From Candidatus Coprenecus stercorigallinarum (GTDB lineage Bacteria; Bacteroidota; Bacteroidia; Bacteroidales; UBA932): 46,445 bases of DNA. The stretch lies in NCBI GenBank assembly GCA_018711305.1, contig DVIL01000064.1, positions 1 through 46,445 of the forward strand. The letters are read 5' to 3'. The translations under genes and the position numbers were made by a program. Positions within the stretch are counted from its first letter, which is position 1, and each line of letters opens with the position of its first letter. The notes under the pieces were generated by a model. The model saw nothing but the letters and a program-made list of their open reading frames with translations. It made no database searches and was not told the DNA's origin. This document shows positions 16,236 through 25,043 of this stretch, one piece after another.

Positions 16236-17246
16236 CTATTTGTGTCTTCGGAGGAATATCTCATCACCGACGTAGAGGATGTCTCCACTCTTGTAGTCGT
16301 TGTATCTGAAGAGCTGTTTCATGCGGACACCGTATTTCTGTGATACATCGTAGTAGGTGTCGCCTTCCACAGCTATGTGTATTTCCATGTGCCGTTGTGC
16401 CCTTGCCTTTTTCTTCTGGAGGTATACCACTGTGCCGGGTACCAGTTCCCTGGATTTCTTGAGATCATTGTAGCGCAGGAGTTCGTTTGTGAAGAGGTTG
16501 TATTCTTCGGCAATGCTTTCATATGTGTCAAGATTGCCGGCCAGAATGTAGGGCACACCGTTGCGCTCGTAGATGATGCGGTTGCGTGAGTATTTGTAAA
16601 GCAGGGAAGTCCTGGCAGGATTGAGCTCCATCACCTTCATTATCTCGTTCGGGCTGGGAGGAAGCAGTTTGCGGTTCTGTTCCGCTTTGGCTGACATCTC
16701 GCGGTCGAAACGGTAAAGCTGGTAGTCCTCGATGATTTTTATCAGCCTCTGGGCATACTGGGGGTCTGTGGCGTAACCGGCTTTTTTCAGACCGTGGCAC
16801 CAGCCCTTGTAGTCGGTTATATCCAGATCGAAGAGAAATGCATAGCGGTCCCTGTAGCGCAGGAAGTCGGAGTGGTCCTTGAAAGACTCCGCCGGGTTGC
16901 GGTATTTGCGGAAGCAGGATTTGCCGGGATCATCGTCCTTTTTGTAGTAAGTCGGTCCCTTCCAGTCTTTGTGACACTTGATCCCGAAGTGGTTGTTGGC
17001 CTTTACGGCCAGATCGGAGTTGCCGTCTCCGGATTCCAGACAGCCCTGCGCCAGAGTTATGCTGGCCGGTATGCCGTGAGTCCTCATGGACTGTATGGCC
17101 GCGTCCTTGTATTTGTCGATGTATTCCTGACGGGTCATCCTGCTCTGTCCCTGTGCGGGCAGTACAGCCAGCATTATCAGGAGCATTGCGGTGAAAGCTC
17201 CCGTGATTATAGTCCGGATTTCATTGAAATTCAGTATCTGTCTCAT
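16236..17246 (-). CDS. Secreted N-acetylglucosaminidase (GH73) with LysM repeats
   Basis: A 336-aa protein with an N-terminal hydrophobic signal segment (ending near PAQGQS), a glucosaminidase domain (about 40-185; ASITLAQGCLESGDGNSDLA includes the catalytic Glu of GH73, then NNHFGIKCH) and two C-terminal LysM modules (YILAGNLDTYESIAEEYN and IHIAVEGDTYYDVSQKYG) that bind peptidoglycan. It hydrolyses the glycan backbone of the cell wall. It is co-transcribed with mltG (3-bp gap) from a -7 box TATTTTTG at 17277-17284 on the minus strand. Confidence 0.92.
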   Translation of the reverse strand: MRQILNFNEIRTIITGAFTAMLLIMLAVLPAQGQSRMTRQEYIDKYKDAAIQSMRTHGIPASITLAQGCLESGDGNSDLAVKANNHFGIKCHKDWKGPTYYKKDDDPGKSCFRKYRNPAESFKDHSDFLRYRDRYAFLFDLDITDYKGWCHGLKKAGYATDPQYAQRLIKIIEDYQLYRFDREMSAKAEQNRKLLPPSPNEIMKVMELNPARTSLLYKYSRNRIIYERNGVPYILAGNLDTYESIAEEYNLFTNELLRYNDLKKSRELVPGTVVYLQKKKARAQRHMEIHIAVEGDTYYDVSQKYGVRMKQLFRYNDYKSGDILYVGDEIFLRRHK

Positions 17247-17276
17247 GTCGTCAGTTCAGTTCTGAGTCTGAACGGA

Positions 17277-17284
17277 CAAAAATA
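17277..17284 (-). promoter_or_regulatory. -7 box for the GH73-mltG operon
   Basis: TATTTTTG on the minus strand, 30 bp before the start codon at 17246 and within the short gap after the FtsX-like gene at 17295. Confidence 0.5.
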
Positions 17285-17294
17285 CGAAAAAATT

Positions 17295-19631
17295 CTACTC
17301 GTTGGAGATGGAGTCGACCGGATTGCGCATGGCGGCGCTTCTGCTCAGCAGGGTCACGGTGACGGCTGTGATGAGGGCAATCAGGGCAAGGGCGGCGATG
17401 AATATCCAAGCGGGTATCTGGCTGCGGTAGGGGAAAGAGGAGACCCAATGCCGGATGATGACAGTGGCGACCGGTGCGGTGACGATGAAGCAGACCAGTG
17501 TGATGGTCAGGTAGTAGCGGTTGACCATCAGCAGAATCTCCCTGACGGAGGCCCCGAGCACCCGGCGGACGGCTATCTCCTTGCGGCGGAACTGGGTCTC
17601 GAAGTACACCAGCCCGAGGATACCGATGAGGGAGATGAACATGGAAATGAGGGCGGTGGCTGTAATGAGGCGGCCGAGGCGCTCCTCGCTGCGGTACAGG
17701 CGGTCGATGCTCTCGTCCAGGAAATGGATGTCCAGGTCATCGGGATTCAGGGACGGGTCCAGCTCGCATACCTTTGTCCGGATCCAGTCCAGGCTCTTGC
17801 TGACTCCCTCCGGCATTATCCTGATGTAGAACATTCTGAGCATGCTCCCGGTATTCGAACCGTAATTGTACAGGGCCATCGGGGCCATGGCATGCTGCAT
17901 GGGCTTGTAATGGAAATCCTTGACTATTCCGACGATATTCATCTTGCCGTTTTCCATGTACGAATGCAGGTATGGCCATGTCTCCATTGCCGTCCTGTTG
18001 AAAATATAGCAGCCCTCGGAGCTCCCGTCATCGGAAGGAACGAAGTTCCGTCCCTCCTCAATCTCAAGACCGAAAAACGGTACAAACCAGCGGTCCGTGC
18101 CTATGACATCGTACATGATGTATCCCTCGCCGTAGTCACCTCCCCAGCCGCCTGCCTCCGCTGAGACTATTGACCTGGATGCCGCCGCGACTCCGGTGAT
18201 ACCCGGATATTCCAGCAGCATATTCCTGAAGGTTTCGCGCTTGGCCGCGATATTGTCCGTCACCTCCATCTCGACCACCTGCTCCCGGTCGAATCCCATG
18301 TCGTAGTTCTTCATATACCTGTTCTGCACGGCTATGAACATAGAGCAGAGCAGCAGAACGAACGATATCACGTATTGTACCCCTATCAGTACCGAGCGCA
18401 GTCTGATGCCTTTGGCTGACAGGGAAAAAGAGCCCTTGAGCACCACAGCCGGACTGAATGAGGTACTGTAGAACGAAGGGAAGATACCGGCGGCAACAGC
18501 TGTCGCCACCGCAACCCCGAGGGATATGAGGATAAGCGAGGGATTGTCCTGGAGCCGCATTGATCCGGAGATATATGAGGCCAGGCTGGTACCGGCTGCA
18601 AGCGACATCACCCCGATACTGAGGGCAAATGCAAGCAGTGCCAGCCCGATAGTGGAAATCAGCTGCGACCTTATCAGGCTGCCTCTTGTCGCACCGACTA
18701 CCCTCCGGGTGTTCAGCCCCTTGATGCGGAACGGCACCGACGCCATGGCGAAGTTGATAAAATTGATGACAGCGATGAGTATCACTGCAATGGCTACAGT
18801 CAGCAGGACAATGGCAGTGGAACGGTTGCCCTTGCCGGCAACGTCCGAAATGACATCCTCCGACCAGTAGGCGTCATGCAGGCGGGTAAGCCGCAGCTTT
18901 ATTATGTCCGCCTGGAATATCTGCCGCCCGATATACGCCGCTGCCGAATCTACGGCCGCAGCCGCTCCCTCCTCTGTGAACAGCTTTACATAGCAGCAGT
19001 AAGACCATCCGCTCCAATCCTCCAGACCGTCGAGACCGGATGACAGCAGCAGCTCATTGTCAGCACTGGAATTGTCCGGAAAGTCCTTGTAGACCGCCAC
19101 AATGCGGAACGGACGCGGATCAGCGCCTACCGTAAAGCTGACTTCTTTCCCTAACGGGGACTCGTTTCCGAACAGCTTCCTGGCCCCTTTCGCGGAGATG
19201 ACGGCAGTTCTCGGGGCACCATAACCGGCAGTGTCCCCGCTGATTATCTCGAACGGGAATACCTTCAGCAGGTCATGTTCCGAATAAGCTGTCCTCAGGC
19301 TCACGCCCGGGTTGTCCGTACCGGTCTCATTGAAAAGCTGCGTCATCCCCTTGGCATACTCATACACGCTCACCGCCTCGGCCTGAGGAAGCGAGGTCTT
19401 CAAATGCTCTATCACCGGCCGCGATACCGTTGAGTACCACATCCCCGGATTGGTCGGCAGCATGCTCTCCAGACGGTACACCTTCCCGTGACCGGGATAA
19501 TTCCGGTCATACCGCAGGTCGTACAGCACCTGCACCATCACGGTCATGAATATCGAGAAGGCGAGTGTCAGTCCCGCGATGTTGAGAACGGTGGAGAACA
19601 GTGTGTGGCGGTTGAATCGTATCGGTCTCAT
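17295..19631 (-). CDS. FtsX/MacB-type ABC transporter permease, paralog 1
   Basis: A 778-aa permease with the long bacteroidal layout: one N-terminal membrane helix (about 15-40), a MacB-like periplasmic domain, a block of three to four helices (about 275-440), a second periplasmic domain, and a final FtsX block (about 660-778) with the motif FRRKEIAVRRVLGAS. These proteins pair with an ATPase encoded elsewhere (none in the window) and export peptides or drugs, or act mechanically on envelope processes. It is closely related to the gene at 20672 (identical start RPIRFNRHTLFST, near-identical end RNPV-SI-NE) and shares its promoter architecture, so the two arose by duplication. Confidence 0.92.
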   Translation of the reverse strand: MRPIRFNRHTLFSTVLNIAGLTLAFSIFMTVMVQVLYDLRYDRNYPGHGKVYRLESMLPTNPGMWYSTVSRPVIEHLKTSLPQAEAVSVYEYAKGMTQLFNETGTDNPGVSLRTAYSEHDLLKVFPFEIISGDTAGYGAPRTAVISAKGARKLFGNESPLGKEVSFTVGADPRPFRIVAVYKDFPDNSSADNELLLSSGLDGLEDWSGWSYCCYVKLFTEEGAAAAVDSAAAYIGRQIFQADIIKLRLTRLHDAYWSEDVISDVAGKGNRSTAIVLLTVAIAVILIAVINFINFAMASVPFRIKGLNTRRVVGATRGSLIRSQLISTIGLALLAFALSIGVMSLAAGTSLASYISGSMRLQDNPSLILISLGVAVATAVAAGIFPSFYSTSFSPAVVLKGSFSLSAKGIRLRSVLIGVQYVISFVLLLCSMFIAVQNRYMKNYDMGFDREQVVEMEVTDNIAAKRETFRNMLLEYPGITGVAAASRSIVSAEAGGWGGDYGEGYIMYDVIGTDRWFVPFFGLEIEEGRNFVPSDDGSSEGCYIFNRTAMETWPYLHSYMENGKMNIVGIVKDFHYKPMQHAMAPMALYNYGSNTGSMLRMFYIRIMPEGVSKSLDWIRTKVCELDPSLNPDDLDIHFLDESIDRLYRSEERLGRLITATALISMFISLIGILGLVYFETQFRRKEIAVRRVLGASVREILLMVNRYYLTITLVCFIVTAPVATVIIRHWVSSFPYRSQIPAWIFIAALALIALITAVTVTLLSRSAAMRNPVDSISNE

Positions 19632-19870
19632 AGTTTTTGGCTTTTATCAAATTGAAATTGGCAATAAAATCCGTACACAAAATTAATCGTTTGCTTCAAG
19701 CCAGACAAGGAAAAGACGGTCGTGGAAGTTTTTTCGTTGCGGAGGTAATTGATACTTAGACGTTTCTGCGGTTTGTCGGAAGTTTTTGTGTCTGCCGCCC
19801 CTGCTGCTCAGCGTGAACTGCTACTCCTTCCGAAGGAGTTCCTGGCTTGCGTCTGGTTTTCGGCTGATAT
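19632..19870 (-). promoter_or_regulatory. Promoter and three-part operator candidate of permease 1
   Basis: On the minus strand the promoter is TTG (19708-19706), 20 bp, TAATTTTG (19685-19678). Upstream lie three similar motifs (plus-strand reading): GGAAGTTTTTT at 19724, AGACGTTTCTG at 19758, GGAAGTTTTTG at 19778, i.e. offsets 0, 34 and 54. The same three motifs with identical offsets stand upstream of permease 2 (23113, 23147, 23167), suggesting one regulator for both. Confidence 0.7.
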
Positions 19871-20623
19871 TTATGCCATTGCGGAAGTACTGGGATCCTT
19901 CCGGAGGGGACAGGAGCGGTATGAGTACAGCCGGTCCTTGAGGTATTTGGAGAGCCGGACGGGCAGGCCCATCTGTCTGCCCAGACGGGTCTTCCATTTA
20001 TTGAGCCGGTTGAGGTCGGTGCCGAGGATGACGCTTACGGCGTTGGGGGAGACTCCGCAGCACATCAGGGAGACGAGCAGGCGGTCGTCCTGTGTCATCC
20101 ATGGGAATTCGGAGTACAGGCTCTCTGTGAAGCCGGGGTAGGAGGCCTCGATGAGGGAATTGATCTGCGGCAATATGCTATTGTCCGCCAGTTCCGTGCG
20201 CAGGACGGCTATTATCCTGCGGCTCATGTTTCCGGGACTGGATGCGCTCTCGTAGTAGATGTTGGCCGTCTCGTCTGCGAGCATCAGCAGCTTCTCGGTA
20301 AATGCGGTCAGCTCTGCGTTCTCACTGCCGCGCTGCAGCAGCATCCGGGCCATGGTCCGGCTTTCCTCCAGGTCGGTCTCAAGGCTCTCTATCTCGTGTT
20401 TCTGTTCCAGAATCGTATTGTTCTGCACCATTATAGTGCCGCTCTGCTCCTCGATGACGTCCTTCTGCTTCCATGTGTCTCCCTCCAGGTCCTTGGAAAT
20501 GCTGTAGAACATGGAGGTCTTCCGTTTCTCCTCCCTCAGTTTCAGACGGGTGTCCAGAAGTGCCAGCAGGGCGGCCGACAGCCCCACAGCCAGTATGCAT
20601 TGAATGATAAAGTCCCAATCCAT
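19871..20623 (-). CDS. Membrane-anchored regulator with C-terminal helix-turn-helix-like segment
   Basis: A 250-aa protein with one N-terminal membrane helix (about 5-25), a coiled coil (about 40-100; heptad-like ESLETDLEESRTMARMLLQRG) and a C-terminal segment, MTQDDRLLVSLMCCGVSPNA followed by VSVILGTDLNRLNKWKTRLG, that resembles the DNA-binding tail of bacteroidal membrane regulators. I do not recognise a named family. It stands between two FtsX permease paralogs whose upstream regions share the same motifs, so it is a good candidate for their regulator. Its -7 box TATTTTTG (20628-20635) is only 4 bp from the ATG, which predicts a leaderless mRNA. Confidence 0.7.
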   Translation of the reverse strand: MDWDFIIQCILAVGLSAALLALLDTRLKLREEKRKTSMFYSISKDLEGDTWKQKDVIEEQSGTIMVQNNTILEQKHEIESLETDLEESRTMARMLLQRGSENAELTAFTEKLLMLADETANIYYESASSPGNMSRRIIAVLRTELADNSILPQINSLIEASYPGFTESLYSEFPWMTQDDRLLVSLMCCGVSPNAVSVILGTDLNRLNKWKTRLGRQMGLPVRLSKYLKDRLYSYRSCPLRKDPSTSAMA

Positions 20624-20627
20624 ACTG

Positions 20628-20635
20628 CAAAAATA
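20628..20635 (-). promoter_or_regulatory. -7 box of the regulator gene (leaderless start)
   Basis: TATTTTTG on the minus strand, followed by CAGT and then the ATG at 20623. Transcription would begin at or within a base or two of the start codon. Confidence 0.55.
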
Positions 20636-20671
20636 CGCAAAATCGGCGTGCCGGACAAGGACGATGCCAGC

Positions 20672-23035
20672 CTATTCATTGGCAATGGACTCCACTGGGT
20701 TGCGGAGAGCGGCCCTGCGGCTGAGGAGCGTGACAGTCACTGCGGTGATGACGGTCACTATGACCAGGGCGGCCAGGAATATCCATACCGGTATGGGGCT
20801 TTGGTAGGGGAAGGAGGAGACCCAGCGGCGGATAATGACCAATGATACCGGTGTTGTCAGGATGAAGCAGCCTGCGGTGAGGGTCAGGTAGTAGCGGTTG
20901 ATCATCAGCAGTATCTCCCTGACGGAGGCTCCGTGTACCCGGCGGACGGCTATCTCTTTGCGGCGGAACTGGGTCTCGAAATGGACGAGACCGAGGATAC
21001 CGATGATGGAGATGAGCAGGGAAATCCAGGAAGCGGTGCTGATCAGGCGGCCCAGCCTGTCCTCTTTGGCATAGAGTCTGTCCACCGTATCATCGAGGAA
21101 ATGGATGTCTATGTCCTCGGCATTGACAGAGGGGTCTGTCTCCTGTATCTTTTGCCGGATGAATCCGAATGTGGCGGGAATGTCGCCTGGAATTATTCTG
21201 GCATATCCCGTCCGCAACGGCCACCAGGGGGTGCTTCCGAAGTTGTACAGGCAGAAAGGACCGATACTGTGCTGCAGGGGCTTGAAGTTGAAATCCCTGA
21301 TGGAGCCGATTATCGTCGCGTAGCCGTTGGAGTGTCCCGGGAATCCGGAACCGATCTGGTAGAATGGATGCATGCTGAGAAAAGTCCCGTTTACTATCAT
21401 CGTGCCGTCCGGATTGGTGTCATCGGATGGGAGGAAGTCCCTTCCGCCGGTCAGTTCCAGACCGAAGAAGGAAATGAAATTGCGGTCTACGGGCAGGCAT
21501 TCTACCTGTACCGGCTCTCCGTTGTACTGACGGCCCCATGGCATCTTTGTCTCCGAGGCGATGGAGTAGGCGGAGAAGGTCACACCGGTGATGGCCGGGT
21601 TCCCGAGCAGCATTTCTCTAAGAGTCTCCCGCCTTACTGCCGATTCGTTTGGAAGGCTGAACTCCACGATATGTTCCCGGTCGTAGCCCATGTCGAACCC
21701 TTTCATGTATCTTACCTGCAGGGTGATGAACAGTGCGCAGATAATCAGGATGAAAGAGACCAGGTACTGTATGCTGACGAGCACCGTGCGCAGATTCCGG
21801 CCCCGGGCGGAGAGGGAAAATGAGCCTTTGAGTACCATCGCCGGGTTGAACGAGGTGCTGTAGCGGGCGGGAAAAATCCCTGCGGCCAGGGCAGTGGTCA
21901 CGGCAGCACACAGGCCGATGAGGAGCACGGCAGGGTTGTCCTGGACTTTCAGCGAACCGGAGATGTACGAGGCAATGCCTGTGGTCGCGGCGACGGACAT
22001 CACTCCTGCGCTGAGGACAAAAGCGGCCAGTACCAGCAGAAGTGTCGAGCCGAGCTGCCGCCATATCAGGGTTCCGCGTGTCGCTCCGATTACTCTTCTG
22101 GTATTGAGACTCTTGATGCGGAATGGTACTGCCGCCATGGAGAAATTGATGAAATTGATGGCTGCAATCAGCAGGATTAGGATGGCGACGGAGAAGAGTG
22201 TGATGGTGGTGCTGCGGTTGCCCTTGGCGATGTTGTCAGGAGGGAAATTGTAGTTGTAGTACGCATCGTGCAGGCCGGTGATCCGGAATCCCCTGAATCC
22301 GGAATCCTCTTGTCCTCCGGACAACTTGTCTGCATATTCATCCAGTGCCGATTGAAGCCCTTCATGGTCGGAAGTCCTGACATAACAGTAGTAGGCCCAC
22401 TCCCCGTAATTGTTGATGGAAAAGTCCCCGATATTGATTATGACTTCGTTGTCCACACTGGAATTCTCCGGGAAATCCTTGAACACCCCCACGATAGTGA
22501 ACTGCCTTGGAAGGAACCGGACGGTGGCCGGAGAGGCGAATTCCACCTCCCTGCCTATGGGAGACTCGCTGCCGAACAGCTTCTCTGCTCCATTTTCGGA
22601 GATTACGGCAGTCCGGGGAGCCTTGAACAGCGATGTGTCGCCCTCGGTGAACTCGAATGGGAATACCCTCAGCAGCCCGTAGTCGCAGTCTGCGTACCTG
22701 AGTGTGATTCCAGGATTGTCCGTCCCGGTCTCACGCATAGGAGCACTCTGCCCTTTGCTGTACAGATATGTGCCGACAGCCTCGGCCTGGGGCAACGCAT
22801 CCTTCAGCGTGTTAATCATAGGTCTCGACCAGTTCACGCTGTAGGAACTAAGGTCTTCCTGGGCGGCATATTCCAGCCGGTATATCTTTTCGTGTCCGGG
22901 CCAGCATCTGTCGTATCTCCAGTCATACATTACCTGCACCATCAGTATCAGGAATACCGATAGGGCGAGTGTCAGTCCCAGGATATTGAGGATGGTGGAG
23001 AACAGCGTGTGGCGGTTGAATCTTATCGGTCTCAT
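20672..23035 (-). CDS. FtsX/MacB-type ABC transporter permease, paralog 2
   Basis: A permease of 787 aa from the ATG at 23035 (790 from an alternative ATG at 23044). I prefer 23035 because the sequence then begins MRPIRFNRHTLFST exactly as in paralog 1. Layout is the same: N-terminal helix, MacB-like periplasmic domain, central helices, second periplasmic domain, C-terminal FtsX block with FRRKEIAVRRVHGAS. No ATPase gene is nearby. Together with paralog 1 and the regulator between them it forms an envelope-stress or antimicrobial-export-like cluster; the substrate is unknown. Confidence 0.92.
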   Translation of the reverse strand: MRPIRFNRHTLFSTILNILGLTLALSVFLILMVQVMYDWRYDRCWPGHEKIYRLEYAAQEDLSSYSVNWSRPMINTLKDALPQAEAVGTYLYSKGQSAPMRETGTDNPGITLRYADCDYGLLRVFPFEFTEGDTSLFKAPRTAVISENGAEKLFGSESPIGREVEFASPATVRFLPRQFTIVGVFKDFPENSSVDNEVIINIGDFSINNYGEWAYYCYVRTSDHEGLQSALDEYADKLSGGQEDSGFRGFRITGLHDAYYNYNFPPDNIAKGNRSTTITLFSVAILILLIAAINFINFSMAAVPFRIKSLNTRRVIGATRGTLIWRQLGSTLLLVLAAFVLSAGVMSVAATTGIASYISGSLKVQDNPAVLLIGLCAAVTTALAAGIFPARYSTSFNPAMVLKGSFSLSARGRNLRTVLVSIQYLVSFILIICALFITLQVRYMKGFDMGYDREHIVEFSLPNESAVRRETLREMLLGNPAITGVTFSAYSIASETKMPWGRQYNGEPVQVECLPVDRNFISFFGLELTGGRDFLPSDDTNPDGTMIVNGTFLSMHPFYQIGSGFPGHSNGYATIIGSIRDFNFKPLQHSIGPFCLYNFGSTPWWPLRTGYARIIPGDIPATFGFIRQKIQETDPSVNAEDIDIHFLDDTVDRLYAKEDRLGRLISTASWISLLISIIGILGLVHFETQFRRKEIAVRRVHGASVREILLMINRYYLTLTAGCFILTTPVSLVIIRRWVSSFPYQSPIPVWIFLAALVIVTVITAVTVTLLSRRAALRNPVESIANE

Positions 23036-23044
23036 GGGTCGCAT

Positions 23045-23180
23045 TGTTGTTAGTTAAATCCGCAGGCAAAATTAGATGTTTGCTCCAAGCCGGACAAGGA
23101 AAAGGCGGCGGTGGAAGTTTTTTTGCGGTACTTGGGGCTGAGACTCAGAAGTTTCTGTGGTAAGCCGGAAGTTTTTGTGC
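23045..23180 (-). promoter_or_regulatory. Promoter and three-part operator candidate of permease 2
   Basis: Minus-strand promoter TTG (23097-23095), 20 bp, TAATTTTG (23074-23067). Plus-strand motifs GGAAGTTTTTT (23113), AGAAGTTTCTG (23147; with the preceding C it forms the dyad CAGAA-gt-TTCTG) and GGAAGTTTTTG (23167) copy the arrangement upstream of permease 1. Confidence 0.7.
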
Positions 23181-23556
23181 CGGCCGGAACCATTGCGGAG
23201 TAAGCATTCGTGGATGTCGTATCACTAATCCGGAATCCAGGCTGCCCGGCCAAATGTCACTAAACAGATTAGTTGTGGTGAACTTTCTGATTTTCAAATA
23301 TTTTTAAAACGTCCTTTTGCTATGTGGTGGCAAAAACCAGCTTGTGCCTCCTTTTTAGATTCACTAAACAATATAGTTGAAACTATCGCGCTTATTCTCA
23401 AATACTTCGTTTTAAAGAATTAATTTAGTGAGTCGGGCGGGATTCTGCTTGTGTGAGTGAAAGTGACAGGAGTCGGGGCAATGTGGCAGGTATCCGGAAA
23501 GGTATGCCGCAGCAGCTGCGATGTCAGAAATTTTCGGGCGGAATGAAAATTGCTTC
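23181..23556. other. Intergenic stretch with 19-bp direct repeats
   Basis: No gene seen. It holds two copies of TCACTAAACAnnnTAGTTG (23257-23275 and 23361-23379), each with an internal ACTA...TAGT dyad, and a possible third half-site TTTAGTGA in inverted orientation near 23424-23431. The segment between them is A/T-rich. An upstream extension of the cdd frame into this area is open, but it precedes the cdd promoter. Confidence 0.5.
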
Positions 23557-23564
23557 TAACTTTG
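23557..23564 (+). promoter_or_regulatory. -7 box of cdd
   Basis: TAACTTTG, 33 bp before the chosen cdd start at 23597. The -33 element is weak. Confidence 0.5.
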
Positions 23565-23596
23565 CAGTTGAAAGTTACTTGAGTAAAATAAGACGT

Positions 23597-24088
23597 ATGG
23601 CACATAGGAGTTTGACAATCGAATATAAGGAATTTGCATCTATGGAAGATATGATGCCCGAGGACCGCTCCCTGCTGGAGTCTGCAATCGGTGCGACGAA
23701 AGGCTCTTATGCACCTTTCTCGCATTACAACGTCGGTGCGGCGGTGCTCCTCTCGGACGGGACGGTGGTGCAGGGGGCCAATCAGGAGAATGCGGCGTTC
23801 CCGTCCGGGCTCTGCGCTGAGAGGACGGCTCTTTTTGCGGCTCATGCGCAGCATCCGGAACTTGCTGTCCGTGCCCTGGCGGTGACTGCCTGCCGCGACG
23901 GACGTATGGCTCCGGAGCCTGCCTGGCCCTGCGGTGCGTGCCGCCAGGTGCTGGCCGAGACCCAGAAAAGGGCAGAGGCCCCCGTCCGTGTCATCGTGGG
24001 AGGCCTCAGCCGTATTGTCGTATTTTCCTCGGTGGACGATATTCTGCCGTTTATTTTCGATGGCAGTGCTATTCCTGTTGCTGAATAG
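23597..24088 (+). CDS. cdd: Cytidine deaminase
   Basis: A 163-aa zinc enzyme converting cytidine and deoxycytidine to uridine and deoxyuridine in pyrimidine salvage. The motif FPSGLCAERTALF supplies a zinc Cys and the catalytic Glu, and PCGACRQ supplies the two other zinc cysteines: the three-Cys, tetrameric class. FSHYNVGAAVL is the usual substrate-binding start. The frame is open 48 codons further upstream, but the promoter at 23557 and the family length support the ATG at 23597. It is convergent with the DUF3298 gene, with only two bases between the stops. Confidence 0.93.
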   Translation: MAHRSLTIEYKEFASMEDMMPEDRSLLESAIGATKGSYAPFSHYNVGAAVLLSDGTVVQGANQENAAFPSGLCAERTALFAAHAQHPELAVRALAVTACRDGRMAPEPAWPCGACRQVLAETQKRAEAPVRVIVGGLSRIVVFSSVDDILPFIFDGSAIPVAE

Positions 24089-24090
24089 TT

Positions 24091-24852
24091 TCAGGGCAGC
24101 AGGTCTTCAAGTTCGTTCCAAGGGACAGTGACCTTTATTGTCCCCATGACGTAGGGGCCGATCTCGTACTGGTTGTAGATGTAGGTGACGCCGCTGTCGG
24201 ATACGGTGAAGTTTCCGTTGGGACGGATGTTTTTCTCGAACAACATGGATGTATCGGCCGGATTTTCCAGCGATTCGGGCAGACGGCCGGTAAGGAGTCC
24301 GGACAGTCTGTCTGAGTATCCGGCTTTGAACATCTCTTCCTCGGTTACAGCCGCTCCGGTCTTCATGTCAAGATTGAGTGCTATGACAGAGGTGGTTCCG
24401 TGGGCACCTCCTGTATATGTGTATTTTGTGACGGTGTAGGAGAGAATGTCATCGTAGAAGCCGCTTACGGCCCCGGTGGTGTAGTCCGACCAGCTGGCTG
24501 AGGCCGGAGAAATGCCGTAGGTGCTGTCCTGCAGCAGTGGCAGATTGGCCTCCCTGTACTCGGCTACTTTCCTGTCCTTGTATCCAGTAACGGCATCCTC
24601 AATGTCCGTGCCGGCCGGCATGTCTCCGAACATGGCTGAGGCAAGCCTGCCATTGATACTGTCCAGGCTTTTGGCGTCCAGACCTGAAATGAGGTACTCG
24701 ATGTTGATTCTGAGGTCCAGCTGTGCGTCACTGTCGTCAGAAAGTCTGTAGGTGCCGGAGGTCTCCATAGTGACAGTACCAGGCTTGATGTCGCTGCAGG
24801 ATGCGGCATTGCACAAGATCGCCGCAGCCATGGCCTTCAGTAAAGTATTCAT
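24091..24852 (-). CDS. DUF3298 domain lipoprotein
   Basis: A secreted lipoprotein of 253 aa from the ATG at 24852 (an in-frame ATG at 24861 adds three residues). Signal peptide MNTLLKAMAAAILCN with lipobox AASC. The C-terminal half has YTGGAHGTTSVIALNLDMKT, the hallmark of the DUF4163/DUF3298 (RsiV-like) fold, and ends in the usual VPWNELEDLLP. Function is unknown; relatives bind peptidoglycan fragments or lysozyme in anti-sigma factors, but no sigma factor lies here. A promoter box TATATTTG is at 24887-24894 (minus). Confidence 0.82.
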   Translation of the reverse strand: MNTLLKAMAAAILCNAASCSDIKPGTVTMETSGTYRLSDDSDAQLDLRINIEYLISGLDAKSLDSINGRLASAMFGDMPAGTDIEDAVTGYKDRKVAEYREANLPLLQDSTYGISPASASWSDYTTGAVSGFYDDILSYTVTKYTYTGGAHGTTSVIALNLDMKTGAAVTEEEMFKAGYSDRLSGLLTGRLPESLENPADTSMLFEKNIRPNGNFTVSDSGVTYIYNQYEIGPYVMGTIKVTVPWNELEDLLP

Positions 24853-24886
24853 GATTCTCATGACAAATAGTGGATTAAATGTGTTT

Positions 24887-24944
24887 CAAATATACCTCGT
24901 AAATTTGCAGTAGTGCCATAGTATAAATGGCGAAAACAAATATA
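24887..24944 (-). promoter_or_regulatory. Two -7 boxes upstream of the DUF3298 gene
   Basis: TATATTTG occurs twice on the minus strand (24894-24887 and 24944-24937), 50 bp apart. The first is well placed for the DUF3298 gene. A plus-strand box TAAATTTG (24900-24907) lies between them. Confidence 0.5.
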
Positions 24945-25043
24945 GCGAGAAATCGAGAGCAATGCAAAGAACTTGTTCAATCTGCACCGCCAAGGCGTAA
25001 AGACCAAAGACTAATTTCAACCCCTCCCGCAGGTGAACCGTAA
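24927..25043 (+). CDS. Possible 38-aa basic peptide
   Basis: ATG at 24927 to TAA at 25043, reading MAKTNIARNREQCKELVQSA then a proline- and arginine-rich tail ending PPAGEP. A -7 box TAAATTTG at 24900-24907 would start transcription about 13 bp before the ATG. I recognise no family. Its end runs into a hairpin (25027-25065) and then palindromic element B, so it may be a gene start cut off by the insertion, or an independent small gene. Low confidence because of the size. Confidence 0.3.
   Translation: MAKTNIARNREQCKELVQSAPPRRKDQRLISTPPAGEP

Noticed and set aside
16794-18164. A 456-codon open frame on the plus strand.
   Set aside because: It lies wholly antisense to the GH73 and FtsX genes; long antisense frames arise from the G/C-rich third codon positions here, and no domain or promoter is visible.
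19724-19788. The repeated motifs upstream of the FtsX genes considered as sigma-54 promoter elements.
   Set aside because: No GG-N10-GC pattern at the right spacing; a normal TTG-N20-TAATTTTG promoter lies just downstream.
20933-21823. A 296-codon open frame on the plus strand.
   Set aside because: Antisense shadow of the second FtsX permease.
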